Positions 1 through 5,906 of a stretch of DNA of 7,258 nt are shown in pieces (the stretch's first letter is position 1; every line of letters begins with the position of its first letter). Below the pieces are notes generated by a model. That model was not told the origin of the DNA, did no database searches, and saw only the letters and a list, made by a program, of their open reading frames with translations. The DNA is from Flavobacteriales bacterium UBA5871 (GTDB lineage Bacteria; Bacteroidota; Bacteroidia; Flavobacteriales_D; Crocinitomicaceae): positions 31,446 through 38,703 of the forward strand of contig DJFN01000179.1 of assembly GCA_002432085.1 (NCBI GenBank). The letters are read 5' to 3'. Made by a program: the position numbers and the translations under genes.

Positions 1-392
1 AAAGCGACTTCCGGATGTGTCGGGTTTTTGACGTAAACTTCGACATTTGTCCCTTTCAAAGCATCCGCGATTTCCTGAACGGAAAACGGATTTACGGTCG
101 TGCGCGCGCCGATCCAGAGCAGATCGACACCGTGTTTCAATGCTTCTTCCACGTGGCGCGGAGTCGCTACTTCGGTAGACGTTCGCAAGCCGGTTTCCTG
201 TTTAGCGGTTTGCAGCCACGGAAGGGCAACGGCCCCGTGTCCTTCGAAAGCGCCCGGTTTGGTGCGCGGTTTCCAGATCCCGGCGCGGAAAATAATGTCG
301 GATGAAATAGCTTTTACCGATCGGGCGATCTGAACGACCTGTTCTTCTGATTCCGCGCTGCAAGGCCCGGCGATAATTGTTTTCGTTTCCAT
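1..392 (-). CDS. aroF: 3-deoxy-7-phosphoheptulonate (DAHP) synthase, partial (3' end off window)
   Basis: The first 130 residues are visible; the rest lies left of position 1. DAHP synthase condenses phosphoenolpyruvate with erythrose 4-phosphate, the cytoplasmic entry step of the shikimate pathway. Seen in the translation: GPCSAES at about residues 9-15 and FRAGIWKPRT at about 35-44 (the R-A-x-x-KPRT substrate-binding signature), followed by GAFEG; then LLWIGARTTVNPFSVQEIADAL at about 91-112, and VKNP at about 121-124. This is the type I-beta-like branch common in Bacteroidota, where the protein is often fused to a C-terminal chorismate mutase domain; that part is outside the window, so the fusion cannot be judged. 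The ATG at 390-392 lies 6 bp after the reconstructed pheA stop, which implies co-transcription and probably translational coupling. The N-terminus is short, with only eight residues before GPCS, but no better in-frame start lies between it and the preceding gene. The symbol aroF follows common Bacteroidota usage; aroG or aroA labels are also used. Confidence 0.93.
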   Translation of the reverse strand, partial: METKTIIAGPCSAESEEQVVQIARSVKAISSDIIFRAGIWKPRTKPGAFEGHGAVALPWLQTAKQETGLRTSTEVATPRHVEEALKHGVDLLWIGARTTVNPFSVQEIADALKGTNVEVYVKNPTHPEVA

Positions 393-398
393 GTTCGT

Positions 399-520
399 TT
401 AGTTTAATTGGGGAAGCGCATGACCCACATTCGATCGCTTGTATTCACCCAGGATTTTTAGTTGTTTGCACACATCGAGCAGTTCGCTCACGGCTGCTGC
501 GTAATGATGGTAAGAAGTCC
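399..520 (-). other. Out-of-frame C-terminal tail of pheA (frameshift scar)
   Basis: Read in the -1 frame relative to the upstream pheA frame, these bases encode T-S-Y-H-H-Y, then AAAVSELLDVC, then KQLKILGEYKRS, and end in TAA at 399-401. The LKILGEYK element is a typical C-terminal end of Bacteroidota prephenate dehydratases. The break is between 520 and 521: inserting one plus-strand A there turns the remaining GG of the codon into TGG (Trp) and joins D-V-E to W-T-S. The Trp is my inference from the most economical repair; any base there would restore the frame. No canonical X-XXY-YYZ slippery heptamer is visible at the junction, so programmed frameshifting is not supported. Confidence 0.87.
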
Positions 521-1246
521 TTCCACGTCGATATGGAACGAGTATTGATTCACCGTTGCCGGAAGCGGAACTGACTGGATCTTGCTCAGATTGATGTCGT
601 GATTGCTCAGCACCTGCAAGGTTTTGGCCAGCGCATTGGTTTTGTGCTCGACCTGGAAGCTCAGCGAAGCTTTATCGGGATTTTCCACCGGCAGTTTTCC
701 TTTCGAAAGCACCAGGAAACGGGTGTAATTCTGCTTGTTCGTTTCGATGTTGCGTTCCAGGATATTGAGACCGTAGCTATGGGCCGTTTCCTCGTTGGCA
801 ATAGCTGCGATCGTGTCCCAGTTGTTATCGCGGATGTTTTTCGCGCAGCCGGCTGTATCGCCGAGCTCAACCGCTTTCAGGTGCGCATGCTGCAAAAGGA
901 AATCCTGGCATTGTGCGATCGCCATCGGGTGGGAGTGGACATACTGCAGCTGGTCCAGCGTCACGCCCGGATTGGCCATCAGGTGAAACTGAATGCGCTC
1001 GTACAGCTCGCCGATGATCGTGAGCTTGTATTCCTCGATCAAAGCGTAGTTGGAAAGAATACTTCCCGCCGTCGAGTTCTCGATCGCCATAACGGCGTAA
1101 TCGGCTTCGTTGTTCACCAGTCGCGTACAAACCTCGCGGAACGTCGAACACTCGATGGTTTCCGTATCGGCGCCGTAGAAACGTCTGGCCGCCAGGTCGT
1201 GGTAAGAGGAAAGTGTTCCCTGGATCGCTACTTTGTGATGTCTCAT
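399..1246 (-). CDS. pheA: prephenate dehydratase, apparent single-base frameshift near its 3' end
   Basis: Prephenate dehydratase decarboxylates and dehydrates prephenate to phenylpyruvate, the committed step to phenylalanine. As written, the frame from the ATG at 1244-1246 gives 252 residues and stops at 488. Catalytic domain: AIQGTLSSYH at 7-16 (Bacteroidota version of the N-terminal motif), IENSTAGSI at 55-63, SHPMAIAQC at 105-113, DTAG at 130-133, and the hallmark NYTRFLVL at 173-180 containing the catalytic TRF. An ACT regulatory domain starts at about 194 (SLSFQVEHKTNALAKTL, then INLSKIQSVP). After V241-E242 the frame is lost. The -1 frame carries the expected tail, with KQLKILGEYKRS, to a TAA at 399-401. 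One added base between 520 and 521 restores a 282-residue protein. The restored end sits 6 bp before the DAHP synthase start, which supports the reconstruction. The gene follows an aromatic-codon leader and a terminator, so it is likely attenuated. There is no chorismate mutase domain, so it is a monofunctional enzyme. If the frameshift is real, only the ACT end is lost and catalysis might survive with altered feedback. Confidence 0.93.
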
Positions 1247-1274
1247 GCTTGTTGGTTTTAAAAATTGATGGAAT

Positions 1275-1304
1275 AAAAAAAGGCCCCCGAAAACGGAAGC
1301 CTTT
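1275..1304 (-). terminator. Intrinsic terminator acting as attenuator upstream of pheA
   Basis: On the transcribed (minus) strand the 5' arm AAAGGCUUCCG (1294-1304) pairs with CGGGGGCCUUU (1279-1289): 11 bp with two G-U wobbles around a UUUU loop (1290-1293), followed by a run of seven U in total (1275-1281). It sits between the leader peptide stop (1328-1330) and the pheA ATG (1244-1246), where a terminator makes sense only as a conditional one. The plus strand has no U-run after the stem, so the signal is directional. Confidence 0.88.
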
Positions 1305-1370
1305 AAAAAGTTTGAATATGTTGTAACTCAACTACCAACTCTTCCGGGCTCCCGTGCGGGTCCGAAGAAG
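1294..1370 (-). promoter_or_regulatory. Attenuator RNA: competing 1:2, 2:3 (antiterminator) and 3:4 pairings
   Basis: Segment 1 is CUUCGG (1362-1367), overlapping the last Phe codons. Segment 2 is CCGGAAG (1341-1347), near the end of the leader peptide frame. Segment 3 is CUUCCG (1294-1299), inside the 5' arm of the terminator. Segment 2 pairs perfectly over 6 bp (CGGAAG at 1341-1346) with segment 3, which would break the terminator. Segment 2 can also pair with segment 1 with one bulge. A ribosome stalled on the aromatic codons would cover segment 1 and leave segment 2 free to form the antiterminator. A ribosome reaching the stop codon would be close to or over segment 2 and let the terminator fold. 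Pairings are read by eye; no folding energies were calculated. Confidence 0.68.
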
Positions 1371-1405
1371 TAATAAAAGAAGAAATGTGACAGTTGCGCT
1401 TTCAT
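1328..1405 (-). CDS. Phe/Tyr-rich attenuator leader peptide (pheL-like)
   Basis: A 25-codon reading frame from the ATG at 1403-1405 to a TGA at 1328-1330 encodes MKAQLSHFFFYYFFGPAR followed by EPGRVGS. Residues 8-14 (1364-1384) are seven consecutive aromatic codons, TTC TTC TTT TAT TAC TTC TTC, so five Phe and two Tyr. Known parallel: the E. coli pheL leader peptide is similarly Phe-rich, and ribosome stalling there controls a terminator before pheA. Here the same order is seen: leader, terminator, prephenate dehydratase. The product itself probably has no function; its translation is the sensor. The start is preceded by an A-rich stretch (AAAAAG), as often in Bacteroidota, with no classical Shine-Dalgarno. 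The frame is open further upstream to an ATG at 1526-1528, but that part is AT-rich spacer and the compact 25-residue form is preferred. I infer the role from architecture; it is not a homology call. Confidence 0.85.
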   Translation of the reverse strand: MKAQLSHFFFYYFFGPAREPGRVGS

Positions 1406-1585
1406 GCTTTTTGAGTCGGTACTTAATGTCTCGTTGCGAAAGTACTTCACCTTTTTTGAAATTCCAAATAAATATGTGAAAAAATAAAATATTAATCCAT
1501 TTAACGTTAAAATTAAATCAACCAACATCCTGAAGTCTTAATCTTTTGGTGTCCAGAAATCCTGACCTCCTAAAATCTTAAAGTC
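1406..1585 (-). promoter_or_regulatory. AT-rich promoter region of the leader-pheA operon
   Basis: This gene-free stretch lies between the efflux operon terminator and the leader peptide and must hold the promoter of the leftward aromatic operon. The best -7-like element on the minus strand is TTTATTTG (around 1464-1471), one mismatch from the Bacteroidota TAnnTTTG consensus, but I see no convincing TTG box about 20 bp upstream of it, so the exact promoter is not assigned. A 12-bp perfect palindrome, TTTAACGTTAAA, lies at 1500-1511. The right part (1529-1585) holds two similar CCTGA...ATCTT segments and no coding signal. Confidence 0.45.
1500..1511. repeat. 12-bp perfect palindrome TTTAACGTTAAA
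   Basis: The sequence equals its own reverse complement. It lies about 95 bp upstream of the leader peptide start in an otherwise unstructured AT-rich region, where an operator of a dimeric regulator could sit. In DNA this rich in A and T a short palindrome can also arise by chance, so the operator role is only a suggestion. Confidence 0.35.
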
Positions 1586-1615
1586 AAAAAAAGCGCCCTG
1601 TTACCAAGGCGCTTT
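1586..1615 (-). terminator. Rho-independent terminator of the efflux operon
   Basis: On the minus strand the arm AAAGCGCC (1608-1615) pairs perfectly with GGCGCUUU (1590-1597), extended by one U-G pair, around a loop of about 8 nt, and is followed by a run of seven U in total (1586-1592). It begins 22 bp after the stop codon of the RND pump gene and should end the tripartite efflux transcript before the aromatic operon. The plus strand has no U-tract after the stem. Confidence 0.9.
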
Positions 1616-1637
1616 CCGGGGATAGGGTTTTGTTGAT

Positions 1638-4600
1638 TTAATGGCCATGCGCAGCCTCCCCCAAGGCAACGATGTCCACTTCTTTAAGGATCGCCTTCGC
1701 TTTCTTGTTCGAAATCTGGCGACGGAAAATATCAAAGATCAGATACACGCACGGTACGACCACCAGCGTCAGGACCATAGAACTGGTCAGACCACCGATC
1801 AATACCCATGCAAGTCCGGCTTTCCATTCCGCTCCCGGACCTGTTGCGAGTGCGATCGGCAACATACCGAATACCATCGCGAGCGTGGTCATCAGGATCG
1901 GACGGAGACGTTCCTGACCGGCAATAATGAGCGCTTCAACCGAGTTGCGGCCCTGGGCTTTCAGCTGGTTGGCAAAGTCGACGATCAGGATCGCGTTTTT
2001 CGCTACCAGACCGATCAGCATGATCATACCGAGCATCGAGAAGATGTTCAGCGTGTTCAGCGAAAGCGCCAGTGCGAGCAAGGCACCTACGACTGCCATC
2101 GGGATCGAGAAGAGTACCACGAGCGGATACACGAACGAGTCGTAAAGCGCCACCATGATCAGGTAAACGAACAGGATGGAAGCCAGGATCGCGAGTCCGA
2201 GGTTGGCCATCGCTTCGGCCATGTTTTTCGCATCACCTTCGAAGCTGTAGGTCACGCCCTTCGGCAAGCCCATTTTCTCCACTTTTTCGGTGAATTCGGT
2301 CGTGATCTGCTGGGCAGAAGAACCGAGTACCTGCGAGTTCACGGTGATCGAAGGAATACGGTTTTTACGCTCCAGCTTCGACGGTCCGGTACCTTTGGTA
2401 ATGGTCGCAAACTGGCTCAGCGCAATCTCATCGCCTTTGTTGTTGATGAAGTAAACGTCCTTCACGTCTTCGGTGTTGCGACGGTTGAAATCGTCGTAGT
2501 TCACACGGATCGTGTAGTCTTTTCCTTTCTCGGTAAACTTGGCGTTATCGTCGCCGTTGAACGACATTTGCAGGGTCGATCCTACAACATCCATCGTCAG
2601 GCCAAGCTCGGCCATTTTCTCACGGTCGATGTTCACCACCACTTCCGGGTTACCGGTTTCGGTCGACATTTTGACCTCGGTTGTTCCCTTGATGGATTTC
2701 AGAATGCTCATCACACGCTCTGCAGCCACGAAGTTCGAATCGATGTTGTTGCCCGAAACGAGTACCTGGATCGGCGCGTCGTCGGCACCACCCACGATAC
2801 CGATGGTCGCGGAGTTGATCTTCACATCCGGCAGCATGCGCTGGAGGTCCTGCTTCATCAGCTGGGCGATAACGCTGGCCGCTTGCGGACGCTGTTCTTT
2901 CGGAACGAGCTTCACGGTGAGCTGCGATTTGTTGTTCACGTTGCTGCTCATTCCCATGTTTCCGCTGCCGGTTCCGACATTGGTAAACACATTCACCACG
3001 CGCTTGTCGTTGAAAAGGTATTTCTCCACGCGCTGCGTCACGGCGTCGGTTTGCTTCAGGGTTGCATCCTGCGGAAGCTCCAGCGTGATGAGGAATTCAC
3101 CGCGGTCGCCCTGGGCAACGAATTCACCACCGATGTAACCGCCGCCAACGAGGCTGAACGACCAGATCAGGATAGCCAGTGCGCCGATGATTACCCAACG
3201 CTTGCGTTTCAAGGCAACGCGCAGGATGGAAGCATATTTAAGCGTAAACCACTTCAGCAGACGTTCGAAACCGATCACGATTTTCCCGGTAAGGAGCTTC
3301 GGATTGATCTTCTCCACTTTCGCCAGGCGGGAAGCCAGCAACGGTGTAAGCGTAAAGGATACGAAGAGACTCATCAGGGTCGATATCACGATCACGAGCG
3401 AGTATTGCGAAAGGAGGTTCGAGATCAGACCACCCACCATGGTCAGCGGAAGGAATACCACGACATCCACAAGTGTGATCGCCATTGCGGTAAATCCGAT
3501 CTCGTTACGACCATCCAATGCGGCTTGTCGGCGTTCCTTGCCCATTTCGAGGTGTCGGTAGATGTTCTCGAGTACCACAATGGAGTCATCCACGAGAATT
3601 CCGACCACGAGCGAGATTGCCAGCAAGGTCATGAGGTTCATCGTAAAGTCGAGCATGTACATGGCGATGAACACGGAGATCAATGAAGCCGGAATGGAGA
3701 TCATGATGATCAGCGAGTTTCGCACGCTGTGGAGGAACAGGAGCATCACGAGCGCCACGATGAAGATCGCAAGCATCAGATCGTGTACAACCGCGTCGGC
3801 TGCTTCGAGGGTAAAGTCGGAGGAGTCGGAAGCGATCTCGAATTTCAGTCCGTATTGTTTGTACTGTTCTTCGAGTGTTTTAATCTCTTCTTTCACGAGA
3901 CGGCTCAATTCCACCGTGTTTGCGTCGGTTTGCTTCTGGATCGATAAACCGAGCGAGTTCACACCGTTGATTCGGTTCAGTGTCTTGATCTCGCTGGAAG
4001 CATCACGCACGCTGGCTACTTCGTACAAGTGTACCGGCGATCCCGTTTTCGGATCGGTCGTGATCACCAGGTTGCGGAGCTCTTCGAGGTTTTTGTATTT
4101 ACCGCGCAGACGAACGAGCGCCTGTGTTTCGTCGCTTTTGATCTTACCGGTCGGCAATTCCATATTCGCACGACGCACGCTGTTGGTCACATCGAGAATG
4201 GAAATTCCGTAGTTCTTCGCTGCTTCGCGGTTCACTTGCACGGTGATCTCACGCTCTTCACCACCGACGAGATTCACCTGCGCCGTTCCTTCCAGCTTGG
4301 AAAGAATAGGCTTGATGTCATCTTTGATGAGCGAGTAAAGCTCTGTTGGTGGCATTTTGGCCGTCACACCGATGTTCATGATCGGGAATTCGTCGAAGGA
4401 GAATTTCGCAAGCGACGGTGACAGAATTTCTTCCGGCAGGGTCGATAGGATGGCGTTGATCTTGCGCTGTGCTTCCTGGACGGCTTTGTCCGAGTCGGCA
4501 TCGTTTTTCAGGATCAGTACCACCACCGACATTCCTTCTGCGGAAGTGGATTGCATCTGGTCGAGGTTTTCCACACTCGCCAACGCGTCTTCGACCTTTT

Positions 4601-4793
4601 TGGTAACGGAGCTTTCGACCTCAGCCGGTGAGGCGCCCGGGTAGAGCGTTGTCACGGAAACAACCGGCCAGGACATATCGGGCATCAGCTCGTAGTTCAG
4701 CTTCGAGTAGCTGAGCAAGCCGAGAAACCCGAGGACCGAGAAGATCACAACGATCAGCGACGGCCTCTTTATGGCTAATTCTGTAATTGACAT
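1638..4793 (-). CDS. RND multidrug efflux pump, HAE1 (AcrB-like) inner membrane subunit
   Basis: A full-length 1051-residue inner membrane transporter, the expected size for AcrB-type pumps, which are trimeric drug/H+ antiporters. Membrane helix 1 is at about 11-30 after the amphipathic MSITELAIKRPS start. YPGASPAEVE (51-60) begins the first periplasmic porter domain. Helices 2-6 run from about 338 to 490, with helix 4 carrying VGILVDDSIVVLENI; D402 and D403 match the AcrB proton-relay pair D407/D408. A second large periplasmic loop spans about 555-860. Helices 8-12 run from about 865 to 1022, with GLVAKNAILIVDF containing K932, the equivalent of AcrB K940. The DD motif indicates HAE1 rather than the heavy-metal (CzcA) branch, but the substrate is unknown. 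The start ATG at 4791-4793 is 21 bp after the adaptor gene stop, preceded by A-rich sequence without a Shine-Dalgarno. The C-terminal tail is ordinary and ends 22 bp before the operon terminator. Confidence 0.96.
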   Translation of the reverse strand: MSITELAIKRPSLIVVIFSVLGFLGLLSYSKLNYELMPDMSWPVVSVTTLYPGASPAEVESSVTKKVEDALASVENLDQMQSTSAEGMSVVVLILKNDADSDKAVQEAQRKINAILSTLPEEILSPSLAKFSFDEFPIMNIGVTAKMPPTELYSLIKDDIKPILSKLEGTAQVNLVGGEEREITVQVNREAAKNYGISILDVTNSVRRANMELPTGKIKSDETQALVRLRGKYKNLEELRNLVITTDPKTGSPVHLYEVASVRDASSEIKTLNRINGVNSLGLSIQKQTDANTVELSRLVKEEIKTLEEQYKQYGLKFEIASDSSDFTLEAADAVVHDLMLAIFIVALVMLLFLHSVRNSLIIMISIPASLISVFIAMYMLDFTMNLMTLLAISLVVGILVDDSIVVLENIYRHLEMGKERRQAALDGRNEIGFTAMAITLVDVVVFLPLTMVGGLISNLLSQYSLVIVISTLMSLFVSFTLTPLLASRLAKVEKINPKLLTGKIVIGFERLLKWFTLKYASILRVALKRKRWVIIGALAILIWSFSLVGGGYIGGEFVAQGDRGEFLITLELPQDATLKQTDAVTQRVEKYLFNDKRVVNVFTNVGTGSGNMGMSSNVNNKSQLTVKLVPKEQRPQAASVIAQLMKQDLQRMLPDVKINSATIGIVGGADDAPIQVLVSGNNIDSNFVAAERVMSILKSIKGTTEVKMSTETGNPEVVVNIDREKMAELGLTMDVVGSTLQMSFNGDDNAKFTEKGKDYTIRVNYDDFNRRNTEDVKDVYFINNKGDEIALSQFATITKGTGPSKLERKNRIPSITVNSQVLGSSAQQITTEFTEKVEKMGLPKGVTYSFEGDAKNMAEAMANLGLAILASILFVYLIMVALYDSFVYPLVVLFSIPMAVVGALLALALSLNTLNIFSMLGMIMLIGLVAKNAILIVDFANQLKAQGRNSVEALIIAGQERLRPILMTTLAMVFGMLPIALATGPGAEWKAGLAWVLIGGLTSSMVLTLVVVPCVYLIFDIFRRQISNKKAKAILKEVDIVALGEAAHGH

Positions 4794-4814
4794 AATATCT
4801 TGTTTTTGAATACG

Positions 4815-5894
4815 TTATTGAATGATCTTCACCAACGATCCGTTTGTAAGGTTCAATTGACCGGTTTGTACGACCTGCATGTCGGCTGTGAGCCCGGAAA
4901 CGATTTCCAGGTTCTCATCATCCACAGCACCGATGCCGATGTTCACCAGTTTCGCTTTGCCGTTCTCTATCACATACACCTGTGGCTTTTGTACACTTCC
5001 CACGAGGCACTTGATCGGAATCACGAGTGCTTCTTTCGTTCCGCCGAAGACAAACTGCACTTTTCCCGTCATACCGGATTTCAAAGGCGTTTTGGTCGGG
5101 TTTACGAATTTGATCTCGGTATCGAACTTGCGCGATCCATCGGCCTGTGGCGAAATAGAAGCTACTTCTCCTTTGATCGATGTTTGCGGGTACAGGTCCG
5201 GAACGATTTTTACGTCCTGACCGCTTTTCACGCGAACGACCTGGTTGTCGAGCAGTTTCACGCTCATCTTCAGTGTTTTGATATCGACGATCTGCGCGAT
5301 CACGGTTCCCGGAGCGAGGTAGCTTCCTTTTTCGATCGCTACGTTGGAAACGATACCTGAGATCGGTGAAACGATGGTCGACAGGCGAAGCTGACGCTGA
5401 AGCGTTGCCACATTCGACTCGGCCGATCGAACGGCCATGCGGGCTTCTTCCACCTGCTGCTTGTTCACCGCGTTGCTTTGAAGCATCACTTCGTATTTTC
5501 CGAGGTCGGCTTTTGCTTTATCGAGCGTTGCTTTCGCCAGTTTCAGGTCGATCTGCGTCTGCTCGTTGTCGATCACCGCGATCACTTTTCCTTGCGTTAC
5601 ATAATCACCGTTTTCGATGTTCAGTGTCTTTACGCGTCCCGCCACTTCGGAAACGAACTGCAGGTCGTGATCGGCCACAAAGCTGCCGTTGATCTCGAAA
5701 TCCTGTGTGATCTTTTCCATAGCCGGATTGACTACCGTTACCGGGAAAACGGTCATTTTCTGCTCGCTGATAGCGGAAGTCGCCGCCATTTTTTCTTTAT
5801 TGCTGTTCAGCTTGTTCATGATGATCATGAAGAGCACGAGCACTACCAGGATCGGCAGAATGATGCGTCTGAATATGCGTTTGAATTTTTCCAT
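4815..5894 (-). CDS. RND efflux periplasmic adaptor (membrane fusion protein, HlyD/AcrA family)
   Basis: 359 residues, a normal length for the family. It bridges the inner membrane pump and the outer membrane channel in the periplasm. Seen in order: a basic start (MEKFKRIFRR), one hydrophobic segment at about 11-27, a linker, the first lipoyl half-motif at about 78-112 (EVAGRVKTLNIENGDYV then GKVIAVID), a short alpha-helical hairpin at about 113-172 rich in A, K, Q and E, the second lipoyl half at about 173-205 (IVSPISGIVSNV then GSYLAPGTVIAQI), a beta-barrel region at about 206-290 with LKSGMTGKVQF, and a C-terminal membrane-proximal domain. There is no lipobox cysteine near the N-terminus, so it is probably held by an uncleaved membrane anchor rather than a lipid. 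The start at 5892-5894 lies 12 bp after the outer membrane factor stop, and the next gene starts 21 bp on: a single operon. Confidence 0.95.
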   Translation of the reverse strand: MEKFKRIFRRIILPILVVLVLFMIIMNKLNSNKEKMAATSAISEQKMTVFPVTVVNPAMEKITQDFEINGSFVADHDLQFVSEVAGRVKTLNIENGDYVTQGKVIAVIDNEQTQIDLKLAKATLDKAKADLGKYEVMLQSNAVNKQQVEEARMAVRSAESNVATLQRQLRLSTIVSPISGIVSNVAIEKGSYLAPGTVIAQIVDIKTLKMSVKLLDNQVVRVKSGQDVKIVPDLYPQTSIKGEVASISPQADGSRKFDTEIKFVNPTKTPLKSGMTGKVQFVFGGTKEALVIPIKCLVGSVQKPQVYVIENGKAKLVNIGIGAVDDENLEIVSGLTADMQVVQTGQLNLTNGSLVKIIQ

Positions 5895-5906
5895 CTGTCG
5901 TTTTAT

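Noticed and set aside
510..526. Programmed ribosomal frameshift in pheA
   Set aside because: No canonical slippery heptamer and no obvious downstream stem or pseudoknot; the family is not known for recoding. A simple indel is the simpler explanation.
599..1261. 220-codon plus-strand open frame opposite pheA
   Set aside because: Antisense to conserved prephenate dehydratase motifs; no domain seen.
867..1331. 154-codon minus-strand frame overlapping the attenuator and the 5' half of pheA
   Set aside because: Out of frame with pheA, passes straight through the terminator hairpin, and has a low-quality Arg/Pro-rich translation.
1247..1405. T-box or other tRNA/ligand-sensing riboswitch before pheA
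   Set aside because: No T-box-like conserved sequence was seen, and the aromatic codon run gives a sufficient explanation as a translated leader.
1406..1528. Longer 66-codon version of the leader peptide
   Set aside because: The extra N-terminal part is translated from AT-rich spacer where the promoter is expected; a compact 25-codon leader fits attenuation better.
1641..3686. 681-codon plus-strand open frame opposite the RND pump gene
   Set aside because: It is an antisense shadow of a full-length, motif-complete pump gene; its translation is rich in His, Arg, Asp and Gln with no recognisable domain or membrane segment.
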